Shown: positions 9,334 through 18,612, numbered from the stretch's first letter. The stretch: DNA of 64,000 nucleotides from Rhizobium sp. P38BS-XIX (GCF_012641435.1 NZ_JABAIJ010000001.1:1674001-1738000), one strand, 5' to 3'. Made by a program: numbers and translations. Notes: generated by a model from the letters alone, not told the origin.

Positions 9334-10312
9334 GCAAACGCTTCTGAAGGTCGAGCATCTGACGACCGAATTCGAAATACCGTCGAAGTCCTTCTTCAAG
9401 CCGCCGATGGTGCTGACGGCGGTCAACGATGTCAGCTTCGAGCTGAAGAGCGGCCGTACGCTCGGCATCGTCGGCGAGTCCGGCTGTGGCAAGTCCACAC
9501 TCGGTCGCTCGATCCTGCGGCTGATCAAGGCACAGAAGGGCGGTATCCTCTGGCAAGGCGGCAACCTGCTCGATCTGACCGAAGAGGAGATGCGTGCCGC
9601 CCGTCGCGACATGCAGATCATCTTCCAGGACCCGATCGCCTCGCTCGATCCGCGCATGACCGTCGGCGACATTATCGCCGAGCCGCTGAGCGTCTTCGAA
9701 CCGAAACTGAGCCGCGCACAGCGGCAGGATCGCGTTCGCGAGATCATGGCAGCGGTCGGCCTCGTGCCGGAAATGATCAACCGCTATCCGCACGAATTCT
9801 CGGGCGGACAGGCGCAGCGCATCGGCATTGCCCGCGCCGTCATTACGCGACCAAAGCTCATCATCTGCGACGAGCCGGTTTCGGCGCTCGACGTCTCGAT
9901 CCAGGGACAGGTCATCACGCTTCTGCGCCGCCTGCGCAAGGAGTTCGGCCTCACCCTGATCTTCATCAGCCACGATCTCTCGGTCGTGCGCCTGATTTCG
10001 GACGACGTGCTGGTACTCTATCTCGGCAAGGTGGTGGAAGCCGGTGAAGCCGCCACGGTCTTCGACCATCCGGCCCACCCCTATACGCAGGCGCTCTTCT
10101 CCGCAGCGCCGATCCCCGACCCGAAGCTCGCCCGTGGGCGCGAGCGTATCCGCCTGCAGGGCGATCCGCCCTCGCCGCTCAATCCGCCGCCCGGCTGCGT
10201 CTTCTCGCCTCGCTGCTGGAAGGCAACGGATGTCTGTCGCACAAAAATGCCGCCGACCGAACAGGTACGCCCCGGCCAGACGGCGGCTTGCTATCATATG
10301 GATCGGCCATAG
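9326..10312 (+). CDS. peptide ABC transporter ATP-binding protein, OppF type
   Basis: Second ABC ATPase of the opp-type operon, 328 aa. Walker A GESGCGKS is at 50-57, followed by the signature FSGGQAQR and Walker B LIICDEPVSALD. The C-terminal Oligo_HPY tail ends in PPGCVFSPRCWKATDVC. ATG 9326 has GGAG 9 bases upstream and overlaps oppD, so the two nucleotide-binding subunits are made together. Longer in-frame extensions run inside oppD and are unlikely. Confidence 0.94.
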   Translation: MAEQTLLKVEHLTTEFEIPSKSFFKPPMVLTAVNDVSFELKSGRTLGIVGESGCGKSTLGRSILRLIKAQKGGILWQGGNLLDLTEEEMRAARRDMQIIFQDPIASLDPRMTVGDIIAEPLSVFEPKLSRAQRQDRVREIMAAVGLVPEMINRYPHEFSGGQAQRIGIARAVITRPKLIICDEPVSALDVSIQGQVITLLRRLRKEFGLTLIFISHDLSVVRLISDDVLVLYLGKVVEAGEAATVFDHPAHPYTQALFSAAPIPDPKLARGRERIRLQGDPPSPLNPPPGCVFSPRCWKATDVCRTKMPPTEQVRPGQTAACYHMDRP

Positions 10313-10411
10313 AGCAACCCAAGGAAAAGTGGTCGGCGGTCGCCGCCGTCCACCTTGCCCCAGCCGCTGCTTGCGCGTATGCAGCACCAGGACAAAATGC
10401 AGGAGGCAGTC

Positions 10412-11329
10412 TTGGGCGGGCGTTTTCTATCGATCGGCGAGTGCATGGTGGAACTGTCGCAGGCCAAGGACGGACATCTGCGCAAGGGCTTTGCCGGCGA
10501 TACATTCAACACAGCCTGGTATGCGCGCGCCTGCCTGCCGACGGATTGGTCGATCGATTATTTCACCGCGCTTGGCGACGATGCCATGTCGGATGAAATG
10601 GCAACCTTCATGGGCAATGCCGGCATCGGCACCGGCTACATCCGCCGCCTCCGTGGCAAGACGCCTGGTCTCTACATGATCAACCTGAAGGATGGCGAGC
10701 GCTCTTTCAGCTATTGGCGCGACAGTTCCGCCGCCCGCCAGCTCGCTGCCGACGGCGATGTGCTGCGTACGGCGATCGAAGCTTCGGATGTTCTCTATTT
10801 TTCAGGCATCACCCTTGCCGTGCTGCCGCGCGAAGATGCCTATACGCTGCTTGCCGAACTTCGCCGTGCCAAAGCGATCGGCAAGATCGTTGCCTTCGAC
10901 CCCAATCTGCGGCCGCGCCTCTGGTCCAGTCTGGATGCCATGCACGCCATGATCGCCGAGGGCGGTCGCGCCTCGACCCTGGCGCTGCCGAGCTTTGACG
11001 ACGAAGCCGCGCATTTCGGTGACGACTCGATCTCGAGCACCATCCGCCGCTACCGGCAGTACGGGACCACCATGGTCGTCGTCAAGAACGGGCCTGACGG
11101 CGCAACGATCGGCGAAGGGTCTGACGAAACGCTCGTTCCCGCCGTCAAGGTCGAGAAGGTGATCGATACCACCAGCGCCGGCGATAGTTTCAACGGCGCA
11201 TTTCTGGCGCACTATCTGCAGCATCATGACGCGCTTGCCGCAGCCGCTTTTGCGGCCGAGATCGCGGCAAAAGTCATTCAGGAGCACGGCGCGCTCGTCT
11301 CGCCGGAAAAGCTCAAATCCATCCAATAA
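10412..11329 (+). CDS. kdgK: PfkB-family sugar kinase, probably 2-keto-3-deoxygluconate kinase
   Basis: Ribokinase/PfkB kinase of about 305 aa. The N-terminal GGRFLSIGECMVEL, the substrate-pocket GFAGDTFNTAWYAR and the C-terminal catalytic block DTTSAGDSFNGAFL fit KdgK, which phosphorylates 2-keto-3-deoxygluconate before aldol cleavage. AGGAGG at 10401-10406 lies 5 bases before an in-frame TTG at 10412, which I take as the start; ATGs at 10355, 10379 and 10397 are in frame but have no Shine-Dalgarno sequence, and the last lies upstream of the AGGAGG. It lies 99 bases behind the peptide transporter and may share its transcript. Confidence 0.8.
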   Translation: MGGRFLSIGECMVELSQAKDGHLRKGFAGDTFNTAWYARACLPTDWSIDYFTALGDDAMSDEMATFMGNAGIGTGYIRRLRGKTPGLYMINLKDGERSFSYWRDSSAARQLAADGDVLRTAIEASDVLYFSGITLAVLPREDAYTLLAELRRAKAIGKIVAFDPNLRPRLWSSLDAMHAMIAEGGRASTLALPSFDDEAAHFGDDSISSTIRRYRQYGTTMVVVKNGPDGATIGEGSDETLVPAVKVEKVIDTTSAGDSFNGAFLAHYLQHHDALAAAAFAAEIAAKVIQEHGALVSPEKLKSIQ

Positions 11330-11331
11330 GG

Positions 11332-11349
11332 TTGTAATATTTCCATCAT
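11332..11349 (+). promoter_or_regulatory. PhoB-box-like direct repeat
   Basis: TTGTAATATTTCCATCAT has two 7-base half-sites spaced 11 bases apart, resembling the PhoB consensus CTGTCAT-N4-CTGTCAT, with several mismatches. It lies about 70-90 bases before the glycosyltransferase start. Suggestive only. Confidence 0.3.
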
Positions 11350-11418
11350 GGACACCCCCCACAATATGGTGGGCGCGGGAATCATGTTTGAAGCACCGCA
11401 ATCGCTGGCACCATCATC

Positions 11419-12564
11419 ATGAGGATGTGGTGCGGATGGGCTGTTTTGGGCATGTTGCAACGTTTGTCGGACATCGAAAACAATATCTGGAAGCAGGCGG
11501 CGACTCCTGTCGCGATACCGGAGCGGTTGCTCATCGTGAGCGACGCCTGGCATCCGCAAGTCAACGGCGTCGTCCGCTCGATCGAGAATACCAATCGCGA
11601 ACTCACCCGACGCGGCGTGGAAGTCTCCATGATTACGCCCGACGGTTTTCGCAACGTGCCCTGCCCGACCTATCCGGAAATCCGCCTTTCGATTGCCAGC
11701 TACCGCAAGATCGCCGCTCGCATTGAGGCTGCAAAGCCAACCTATGTCCATATTGCTACCGAAGGTCCGCTCGGACTGACGGCGCGGCGCTGGTGCATCC
11801 GCAACGGCATGCCGTTTTCGACGAGCTATCACACCCGCTTTCCCGAATATGTCTCGGCGCGCCTGCCGATCCCGCAAAGCTGGCTCTACGCCTTCGTCAA
11901 ATGGTTTCACAATGCCGGTTTCGGCTGCATGGTGGCGACGCCGAGCCTTGCGAACGAGCTCAGTCAGCGTGGCATTCAAAACCTGCTGCCCTGGAGCCGT
12001 GGGATCGATTCCCACCTCTTCCGCCCACAACCACTTGACGACAATCCCTTTGGCCTGCCCCGCCCCATTTTCATGACGGTCGGCCGCGTGGCATTGGAAA
12101 AGAACCTTCCGGCTTTTCTCGATCTGGATTTGCCAGGTTCGAAAGTGGTGGTCGGCGACGGTCCGGCGCGGGCCGAGCTGCAGAAACTCTATCCCGACGT
12201 CCATTTCCTGGGAGCAAAGTTCGGCGAGGAGCTGGCCTATGCCTATTCCCAGGCCGATGTCTTCGTCTTCCCGTCGAAGACCGACACCTTTGGCAATGCC
12301 ATTCTGGAAGCCCTTGCGAGCGGCGTCCCGGTCGCGGCCTACCCTGTCACGGGACCGGCGGATATTCTGGGCGGCAACGAAGGCGCCGGCGTTGTCGATG
12401 CCGACCTCGCGCAGGCTTGCCTTGCCGCATTGGCTTGCTCGCGCGATGCGGCGCGCACAATGGCGCTCAAATATTCCTGGGAAGCCGCAACCACCCAATT
12501 TCTCGGCAATGTGCGCGTCGCCAATCATCGTGGCCGGCTGCGGGCGCGTGGCAATTTGGTCTGA
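11419..12564 (+). CDS. GT4-like glycosyltransferase, possible diacylglycerol glycolipid synthase
   Basis: GT-B-fold glycosyltransferase of about 381 aa. The N-terminal acceptor domain starts RLLIVSDAWHPQVNGVVRSI, typical of GDP-mannose or UDP-sugar lipid glycosyltransferases. The donor domain shows FMTVGRVALEKNL and the EX7E-type block SKTDTFGNAILEALASGVPV. Related rhizobial/agrobacterial proteins make glycolipids that replace phospholipids under phosphate starvation; assigning that role here is inference. The start is uncertain: ATG 11419, 11425 or 11452 all lack a strong ribosome-binding site, and the conserved part begins near residue 35. Confidence 0.75.
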   Translation: MRMWCGWAVLGMLQRLSDIENNIWKQAATPVAIPERLLIVSDAWHPQVNGVVRSIENTNRELTRRGVEVSMITPDGFRNVPCPTYPEIRLSIASYRKIAARIEAAKPTYVHIATEGPLGLTARRWCIRNGMPFSTSYHTRFPEYVSARLPIPQSWLYAFVKWFHNAGFGCMVATPSLANELSQRGIQNLLPWSRGIDSHLFRPQPLDDNPFGLPRPIFMTVGRVALEKNLPAFLDLDLPGSKVVVGDGPARAELQKLYPDVHFLGAKFGEELAYAYSQADVFVFPSKTDTFGNAILEALASGVPVAAYPVTGPADILGGNEGAGVVDADLAQACLAALACSRDAARTMALKYSWEAATTQFLGNVRVANHRGRLRARGNLV

Positions 12565-12576
12565 AACACAGCCAAG

Positions 12577-12588
12577 TTCAATATTGAA
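12577..12588. promoter_or_regulatory. 12-bp perfect palindrome upstream of the OhrR-type regulator
   Basis: TTCAATATTGAA is a perfect palindrome just after the glycosyltransferase stop and about 210 bases before the OhrR-type start. AT-rich palindromes of this kind serve as MarR/OhrR operators, but the distance is long. A GC-rich hairpin ACCGCGC-GTAT-GCGCGGT (12621-12638) lies between them and has no T-run. Confidence 0.3.
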
Positions 12589-12798
12589 TTCCTCCCGTCC
12601 GACTCCAGTTAATGGAGATCACCGCGCGTATGCGCGGTAGACGCTGGGCTGAGCGCAGAAGCGCCGCCGCGCTCGAGCGCTGTCGAACCCACCCTCGTGA
12701 TGGATTTGCAAAAAATTGAAGAAACCAATAGCCGCGCCATGCGTTTAGGTATACGATTATTTATCGCACGATTTAGATGCCCTCAGGGAGTATTGGAG

Positions 12799-13239
12799 AT
12801 GGCGGACGATCCGTTGAAACTAAGCGACTTCATTTGCTTTGCCCTTTATTCGGCAAACCATGCAATGAATCGACTGTACAAACCCATGCTCGACGAACTG
12901 AATCTCACGTACCCGCAATATCTGGTGATGGTGACGCTCTGGGAAGAAGATGGGCAGACCGTCGGCGGCATCGGCGAGAAACTGTTCCTCGAATCCAGCA
13001 CGCTGACGCCACTTCTGAAGCGACTGGAAGTGGCCGGGTACATTCAGCGTATCCGCAGCAAGGAAGACGAGCGCCAGGTCATGATCCATTTGACCAGCGA
13101 AGGCTCGGCCTTGCAAAAGAGGGCGGCCACGATCCCAGCCTGCATCCTCGATGCCTCCGAAAAGAGCGTGGATGAACTGACACGACTAAAAGCTGAAATC
13201 ACGACCCTGCGTGAAGCCTTGAACAAGAATGCCGCCTGA
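12799..13239 (+). CDS. MarR-family transcriptional regulator, OhrR type
   Basis: Winged-helix regulator of 146 aa. The N-terminal LKLSDFICFALYSANHAMNRLYKP contains Cys13, which matches the peroxide-sensing Cys of OhrR. The block TYPQYLVMVTLWEEDGQTVGGIGEKLFLESSTLTPLLKRLE is the OhrR wing-helix core. OhrR represses ohr, the organic hydroperoxide resistance gene, until its Cys is oxidised; no ohr gene lies next to it here. ATG 12799 follows AGGGAG at 8 bases; the frame is open upstream but that extension is not conserved-looking. Confidence 0.87.
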   Translation: MADDPLKLSDFICFALYSANHAMNRLYKPMLDELNLTYPQYLVMVTLWEEDGQTVGGIGEKLFLESSTLTPLLKRLEVAGYIQRIRSKEDERQVMIHLTSEGSALQKRAATIPACILDASEKSVDELTRLKAEITTLREALNKNAA

Positions 13240-13246
13240 ACAACCC

Positions 13247-13266
13247 TGCCCCGCCTCGGCGGGGCA
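13247..13266. terminator. GC-rich hairpin between convergent genes
   Basis: TGCCCCGCC/GGCGGGGCA form a 9-base perfect inverted repeat around TC, between the OhrR-type gene and der, which converge here. There is no clear T-run on either side, so it may be a weak or Rho-assisted terminator. Confidence 0.5.
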
Positions 13267-13274
13267 ACGCGATA

Positions 13275-14705
13275 TCAGGTTCGCTTTTTCTTGTTTTCGT
13301 AGGGGTTTTCCGATGTGCGGAAATGGATGCGGATCGGCACGCCCGGCATCGCGAAGTCCTGGCGAAGACCGTTGATCAGGTAGCGCACATAGGATTCCGG
13401 CAGCGCATCGGAGCGCGTGCACGAAATCATGAACGCCGGCGGACGAGCCTTGACCTGCGTCATGTATTTCAGCTTGATGCGGCGGCCGGATACCGCCGGT
13501 GGCGGATGCTGAACCTGCTGCGTCTCGAGCCAGCGATTGAGACGCGCAGTCGAAACACGCTTGTTCCAGACCTTGTCGGTATCGACGATGGCCTGCATGA
13601 GACGGTCAAGGCCTTCGCCTGTCTGGCCGGCAATTGTGATCGCGCGAATGCCGCGCGCCTGTGGCAACAGGCGATCCGTCTTCTCGCGCAGATCGGCAAG
13701 AACCGCCTGCCGATCTTCGATCATGTCCCACTTGTTGAAAGCAAGTACCGCCGCACGTCCCTCGCGGATCACGAGATCGACGATCTGCAGATCCTGCTTC
13801 TCGAACGGGATCGTGGCATCGAACACAATGACAACGGTTTCGGCAAAGCGGATGGCGCGCAACGTGTCGGCAACCGAAAGCTTTTCCAGCTTCTCGATCA
13901 CCTTTGCCTTGCGCCGCATGCCGGCCGTGTCGAACATTTTGACGGTGCGACCGCGCCAGCTCCAGTCGACGGAGATGGAATCGCGGGTAATGCCGGCCTC
14001 GGGACCGGTCAGCAGCCTGTCTTCACCAAGAAAGCGGTTGATGAGTGTCGACTTGCCGGCATTCGGGCGGCCGACGATTGCGACACGCAGCGGGCGCGTG
14101 TCGTCATAAGCGGGCTCTTCGTCGATCTCCTCGCCATCTTCCCCAACGTCCCCGCGCGGAATGCTGACATTCGTCTCCGCCTCGTCTTCGTCTTCCGGGA
14201 AGGCGCGCTCGGGGCCGATCGCCTCGACGATCGCGTCGCGCAGATCCATCATGCCCTGGCCATGCTCAGCCGAAATCGGGCACGGTTCGCCGAGCCCGAG
14301 CGTATAAGCATCGTAGAAACCGCTGTCGGAACCGCGCGCTTCGGACTTATTGGCAACGAGCACCACCGGCCGGCCACGCTTGCGCAGCATCTCGGCAAGT
14401 GTCTTGTCGACATGCGTCAGGCCCATCTTGGCGTCCACGACAAACAGCGTCAGATCGGCTTCGTCGATCGCCGCTTCCGTCTGGGCGCGCATGCGGCCTT
14501 CCAAAGTCTCCTCGCCGGCTTCTTCGAGGCCGGCGGTGTCGACGATGCGGAACCTGAGATCGATCAGCTTGGCGTCGCCAGGACGACGGTCACGCGTCAC
14601 ACCCGGCGTATCGTCGACAAGCGCCAGCTTCTTGCCAACCAGACGGTTGAACAGCGTGGACTTGCCGACATTCGGGCGACCGACGATCGCGACCGTGAAA
14701 CTCAT
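13275..14705 (-). CDS. der: ribosome biogenesis GTPase Der (EngA)
   Basis: Double-GTPase of 476 aa needed for 50S ribosome maturation. The first G domain starts [17 protein letters not shown] with DDTPGVTRD switch I. The second begins [18 protein letters not shown] near residue 208 with [13 protein letters not shown] and NKWD guanine-specificity motifs are present, and a C-terminal KH-like domain ends in a basic KKKRT tail. An acidic linker separates the two G domains. It is downstream of a YfgM-like gene on the same strand, 15 bases apart, probably one transcript. Confidence 0.97.
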   Translation of the reverse strand: MSFTVAIVGRPNVGKSTLFNRLVGKKLALVDDTPGVTRDRRPGDAKLIDLRFRIVDTAGLEEAGEETLEGRMRAQTEAAIDEADLTLFVVDAKMGLTHVDKTLAEMLRKRGRPVVLVANKSEARGSDSGFYDAYTLGLGEPCPISAEHGQGMMDLRDAIVEAIGPERAFPEDEDEAETNVSIPRGDVGEDGEEIDEEPAYDDTRPLRVAIVGRPNAGKSTLINRFLGEDRLLTGPEAGITRDSISVDWSWRGRTVKMFDTAGMRRKAKVIEKLEKLSVADTLRAIRFAETVVIVFDATIPFEKQDLQIVDLVIREGRAAVLAFNKWDMIEDRQAVLADLREKTDRLLPQARGIRAITIAGQTGEGLDRLMQAIVDTDKVWNKRVSTARLNRWLETQQVQHPPPAVSGRRIKLKYMTQVKARPPAFMISCTRSDALPESYVRYLINGLRQDFAMPGVPIRIHFRTSENPYENKKKRT

Positions 14706-14720
14706 TTAGCGATCCGTCCT

Positions 14721-15404
14721 TCAGCCTTTAGCGACCGGGGCCTTGCCGGTGGCCGTGATGAGATCAAGCAGCATCTGGGCGCGATTGGAGACATTGCGCG
14801 GGCTTTGCGGATCGTCGACGATCGCCTGGAACCACTGACGGGCCTTGGCGAAATCGCCGGCCTTGTAGGCGGCAAGACCAAGAACATCGCGTGCGGAATG
14901 ACGGAAGGGATCCGCAGGCACCGCAAGTTCCTGCACTTCGGCGGCAACCTGATCGTAGGTGCCGGTATCGACGAGCAGATAGCCGGCGCGCAGGCGCGCA
15001 GCATCGCGAATGACAACAGGAATATCCGTCTGCTTGCCGACGGCCGAGAAGGTGGCAATGGCACCAGCCGTGTCACCCTTCTGCGCCTGCAGCGTCGCCG
15101 AGCGCAACCGCGCGAGCAGCGGATAGGAACCCGGACCGGTCTTCTCGATCGTTGCCAGCGCAGTCAGCGCCTCATCCGTCTTGTTCTGATCCGCCAAGGT
15201 CAGCGCGGCGATGAACTGATCGCCGCCGCTGCCGGCCTGATTGCCTGCCCAATAGCGATAGCCGCTATAGGCGGCGGTGCCGAGAACAATGAGCACGGCT
15301 CCACCGATGATGAGCTTGCCAAAACGGCGCCACACGAACCGCAACTGGTCCGAGCGCAGTTCCTCATTCACCTCGCGGATGAAGCTATCGTCATTGAATG
15401 CCAT
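14721..15404 (-). CDS. membrane-anchored TPR protein, YfgM-like
   Basis: Protein of 227 aa with a short cytoplasmic N-terminus (MAFNDDSFIREVNEELR), one membrane span at about residues 31-49 (LIIGGAVLIVLGTAAYSGY) and a periplasmic helical-repeat domain. This architecture is that of YfgM, an ancillary SecYEG translocon/periplasmic chaperone-network factor. Association with der is also seen in other proteobacteria, where yfgM-bamB-der lie together; bamB is not here. GGAG precedes ATG 15404. Function is inferred from architecture and neighbourhood. Confidence 0.8.
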   Translation of the reverse strand: MAFNDDSFIREVNEELRSDQLRFVWRRFGKLIIGGAVLIVLGTAAYSGYRYWAGNQAGSGGDQFIAALTLADQNKTDEALTALATIEKTGPGSYPLLARLRSATLQAQKGDTAGAIATFSAVGKQTDIPVVIRDAARLRAGYLLVDTGTYDQVAAEVQELAVPADPFRHSARDVLGLAAYKAGDFAKARQWFQAIVDDPQSPRNVSNRAQMLLDLITATGKAPVAKG

Positions 15405-15505
15405 TCTCGTCTCCGGCCCAGGCCAAATAATTCCAGAAAGCTTAGGGGTTAGTTGGGCCTTCTACTCCATTTTACGGCCGATGTAAGGGGGAATGGCAGA
15501 AATCG

Positions 15506-16087
15506 TCACATAACGAGCGGCGAAACCCCGATAATCCACGCATGAAGCTTCCAAATGATCAGGGCCCAGACAATTGCGCCGATGACGACAGCATAGAGAT
15601 CGTATTTCGCCGAAACGAAGGGCCGCAGGGTAATCTCGCCGGCGCGCTCGCGCCGCTTCAGCGAAATGCGCAGGATGACGCCCCAGGCAAGGAAGGCGGC
15701 AAAGAGCAGGATCGCAGCGCCATCGCCATTGGATAGAAGATGCGCCAGCGCCCAGATCTTCACGGAAAGCACCATCGGGTGCTTGGCTTTGACCGCGATA
15801 TGCCCCGCCGGAAGCAGCGAGGCGACGAGACAGATCATCGCAAACAGCATCAGCAGAATGGTGATGTGGCTCATCCAGAACGGCGGCGACCAGATCGGCG
15901 TCATGTCCCGCGCCTGCCCGAACCCGTAGATCAGCACGATCAACGCAACGATGCTCGCGACGGAGTAGGCAACCTTCCAGCCGGCATCGCCGAAGCTCGC
16001 GATCAGCGAGGTGCGGAGGCCCGGCGCGACGACACGGATAAGATGCAGGCCGAGAAAAAGAACAATGCCGAGAATAAGCAATGCCAT
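15506..16087 (-). CDS. NnrU family membrane protein
   Basis: Integral membrane protein of 193 aa with five or six hydrophobic segments. Diagnostic NnrU blocks are LFLGLHLIRVVAPGLR near the N-terminus and KHPMVLSVKIWALAHLLSNGD in the middle. Family members are linked to nitric-oxide/nitrite metabolism in rhizobia and relatives, but many copies, like this one, stand apart from denitrification genes, so its role here is unknown. ATG 16087 follows AGGGA at 8 bases. A 14-base inverted repeat TAAGGA-CA-TCCTTA lies about 25 bases upstream (16110-16123). Confidence 0.87.
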   Translation of the reverse strand: MALLILGIVLFLGLHLIRVVAPGLRTSLIASFGDAGWKVAYSVASIVALIVLIYGFGQARDMTPIWSPPFWMSHITILLMLFAMICLVASLLPAGHIAVKAKHPMVLSVKIWALAHLLSNGDGAAILLFAAFLAWGVILRISLKRRERAGEITLRPFVSAKYDLYAVVIGAIVWALIIWKLHAWIIGVSPLVM

Positions 16088-16236
16088 GACTGAAATCCCT
16101 TCGATTTTGTAAGGACATCCTTATCGGCTACCGTAAAAAAATGCCAGCATCACCGCAGCTTCGCCGCATTTGCGCGAAAGTAAGGGAACCGAACCAGAGC
16201 ACGCCATCCAAAATCGCTGGATGATCTTGGTAAGCC

Positions 16237-17244
16237 ATGCTCGATCAAGCAATGTCGGTGCCCATGTTACGTTCCCTTTCTTATCTCTCCCTTGCGCTTT
16301 CCCTTGCCCTGCCCGCCGCCGCCCAGGCCGATGGAAAGCCCAAGCAACTCGTGATGATTTCCTTCGATGGAGCGCATGATGTCGCGCTGTGGACGAAGAG
16401 CCGCGAGATCGCTTCACGCAACGGCGCGCATTTCACCTATTTCCTCTCCTGCACCTTCCTGATGAACAAGGCGCAAGCAAAGGCCTATCAGGGCCCACAC
16501 CAGCGCCTGGGCAAATCGAATGTCGGCTTCGCCAAGAGCGAAGACGACGTGCGCACCCGCATCGCCAACATCTGGAGTGCCCATCAGGAAGGTCATGACA
16601 TTTCAAGCCATGCCTGCGGTCATTTCGACGGCAAGGGATGGAGCCAGGCCGACTGGAAGCAGGAATTCATGAGTGCCCGCATTGCCCTGCGCGATGCCTG
16701 GAAGAATGTCGGCGTTGCCGACAAGGAACCGCAGGGCTGGGAAGATTTTGCAACGCATGACGTCAAGGGTTTCCGCGCGCCTTACCTCTCCACCAGCGAC
16801 GGCCTTGTGCCGGCCGAAAAAGAGATGGGCTTTCAGTATGATGCAAGCCTGGTCACGAAAGGCCCTGCCCTGCCGCAGGTGGTGAACGGCATCTATCGCT
16901 TCGGCTTGCCGCTGATTCCCGAAGGCCCGCAGCACCGTCTTGTGATTGGCATGGACTACAATCTCTATGTCCGTCATTCAAAAGGCGTCGAGGACAAGGC
17001 CAACGCCAAGACCTACGAAGACCGCACTTTCGACGCCTTCGAGGCTGCTTTCAACGCCCAATATGACGGCGAACGCATCCCCCTGCAGCTCGGCTTCCAT
17101 TTCGTGGAAATGAACGACGGCGCCTACTGGCGCGCGCTTGACCGCTTCGTCAGCGATGTCTGCCATAAGCAGGACGTCGCTTGTGTCAGCTATTCCGAGG
17201 CCATCCCGCTGATTGCGGCGAGAGGCAAGCCGCAGCAGGGGTGA
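16237..17244 (+). CDS. secreted polysaccharide deacetylase (NodB-like) family protein
   Basis: Carbohydrate esterase family 4-like protein of about 335 aa. The signal peptide runs LRSLSYLSLALSLALPAAAQA. The catalytic/metal region is ISFDGAHD, in place of the usual FDDGP, and the metal His pair lies in SSHACGHFDG. FRAPYL is the third motif. The substrate, probably a cell-surface glycan, is unknown. The start is uncertain: ATG 16237, 16252 and 16264 all lack a good ribosome-binding site, and 16264 gives the most typical signal peptide. Confidence 0.82.
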   Translation: MLDQAMSVPMLRSLSYLSLALSLALPAAAQADGKPKQLVMISFDGAHDVALWTKSREIASRNGAHFTYFLSCTFLMNKAQAKAYQGPHQRLGKSNVGFAKSEDDVRTRIANIWSAHQEGHDISSHACGHFDGKGWSQADWKQEFMSARIALRDAWKNVGVADKEPQGWEDFATHDVKGFRAPYLSTSDGLVPAEKEMGFQYDASLVTKGPALPQVVNGIYRFGLPLIPEGPQHRLVIGMDYNLYVRHSKGVEDKANAKTYEDRTFDAFEAAFNAQYDGERIPLQLGFHFVEMNDGAYWRALDRFVSDVCHKQDVACVSYSEAIPLIAARGKPQQG

Positions 17245-17261
17245 GCGATACTCTTTATTGC

Positions 17262-17297
17262 AAATGAAAAGGCCCGCACTTGCGGGCCTTTTCATTT
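17262..17297. terminator. strong bidirectional terminator
   Basis: A 17-base perfect stem AAATGAAAAGGCCCGCA / TGCGGGCCTTTTCATTT around CT. The GC core is flanked by A and T runs, so it can stop both the deacetylase (+) and bacA (-), which converge here. Confidence 0.9.
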
Positions 17298-17346
17298 CGT
17301 GTCGCTTTCGCGCGATGTATTGAAGGCTCATCCGACAGAACGATGG

Positions 17347-18612
17347 TCAACCGTCAGCGTGGATGACGCCTGTTTCGCGTTCCAGGTAGCGCTGGTCGAT
17401 TGGCGGCAGCGGCTCATCGTCGATGGCTGCTTCAAAGGCCTTCAGACGCTTGTGGATCGAAAGAAGCTCGATAATCGTCGTCCATGAGCTGACGAGATAC
17501 TGGAAGGAGTTGCTGACTTGGCCGAAGGCGGTCGCAATCTGCTGCCAGATACCGAGTGTAATCTTATGCGCGACGAAAGTCGGCACGAGCACGAAGTACA
17601 GGAAGATTGCATCGAGCTGACCGTATGAATAGCGCGCTACGTTAAAATAGGCGTAATGGAAATACATACGGAAATAGTTGCGCCGCACGTTGGCAAATAG
17701 CTCTCTCACGGTGAGCGGCCGCGCACGCTCCTCGCTATCCTCACCATAAACCAGCTCTTTGCGGTATGCCGCCTCAACGCGCTGATTGCGGAAGTTCAAG
17801 CCCGGAAGCTTGATACCGAAAAGCGCGAGCAGGAACGTGCCGAATACCGACCAGATCAAAGCCAACCAAACAAGCGAATACGGGATTGCGCCGATAATCG
17901 GCAAATCGGTGACATACTTCGAGAGCTCAAGAAGAATCGGCAAAAACACGATGAGTGTCATGACCGAGCCGATCAGGCTGACGCCCAATCCTTCCAGGTT
18001 CGTTGCGAAGCGCATGGTATCTTCCTGCACACGCTGCGACGCTCCTTCGATATGACGAAGCTTGTCCCACTTCGACATGTAGAAATCATTCATCGCCGAA
18101 CGCCAGCGGAACAGATAATGGCTCAGGAAGAACGAGGAAATGACACTGACCGCCACGCCAACCATTCCAAGCTGTGTGAACGCCCACAGCAACGCATAAA
18201 AATCTCCATCCGTTACACCAGGCTTTCCACCCAGAGCGTTCTGCAGCAGATCGAAAAACGGTCGACGCCAGACGTTGATTGCTACGTCGATCTGAACGCC
18301 GAAATAGGTGATAAATACGATGAAAGCGGAACCCCATATGGACCATACCGCCCAGACGTTGTTCCTTGAGATGAGGTGCCAGAAGCCGCAAAAAATAGCG
18401 CTAATGACTATAAAATATAAATAAAACAAGAAATTATTCGGAACCGCGAAAAACGCTGCGCCTACCGGTTGTTGCTCTTCCGGCAGCGGCGGGTAGCCCA
18501 TGGATGCAACGACATTTGCACCGACGAAGTACCACAGAAAGACGCAGACGAGCGCCCAGACAACCGCTGAGGAAAAAAATAATCTCGGATTCGGGAAGAA
18601 TGAATGAAACAC
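17347..18612 (-). CDS. bacA: peptide transporter BacA (SbmA/BacA family)
   Basis: Inner-membrane protein of 421 aa, matching BacA length, with seven or eight membrane spans in the SbmA/BacA ABC-transporter-like transmembrane fold and no ATPase domain. The N-terminus MFHSFFPNPRLFFSS and blocks NVWRRPFFDLLQNAL and WRSAMNDFYMSKWDKLRHIEGASQRVQEDTMRF are BacA-like. In legume symbionts BacA imports and tolerates plant NCR peptides and is needed for bacteroid survival. It also affects very-long-chain fatty acids of lipid A. The start is GTG 18612 behind AGGAAG at 9 bases. Confidence 0.93.
   Translation of the reverse strand: MFHSFFPNPRLFFSSAVVWALVCVFLWYFVGANVVASMGYPPLPEEQQPVGAAFFAVPNNFLFYLYFIVISAIFCGFWHLISRNNVWAVWSIWGSAFIVFITYFGVQIDVAINVWRRPFFDLLQNALGGKPGVTDGDFYALLWAFTQLGMVGVAVSVISSFFLSHYLFRWRSAMNDFYMSKWDKLRHIEGASQRVQEDTMRFATNLEGLGVSLIGSVMTLIVFLPILLELSKYVTDLPIIGAIPYSLVWLALIWSVFGTFLLALFGIKLPGLNFRNQRVEAAYRKELVYGEDSEERARPLTVRELFANVRRNYFRMYFHYAYFNVARYSYGQLDAIFLYFVLVPTFVAHKITLGIWQQIATAFGQVSNSFQYLVSSWTTIIELLSIHKRLKAFEAAIDDEPLPPIDQRYLERETGVIHADG

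Noticed and set aside
13323..15452. 709-codon plus-strand open frame opposite der and the YfgM-like gene
   Set aside because: Composition is that of a shadow frame; der motifs on the minus strand are unambiguous.
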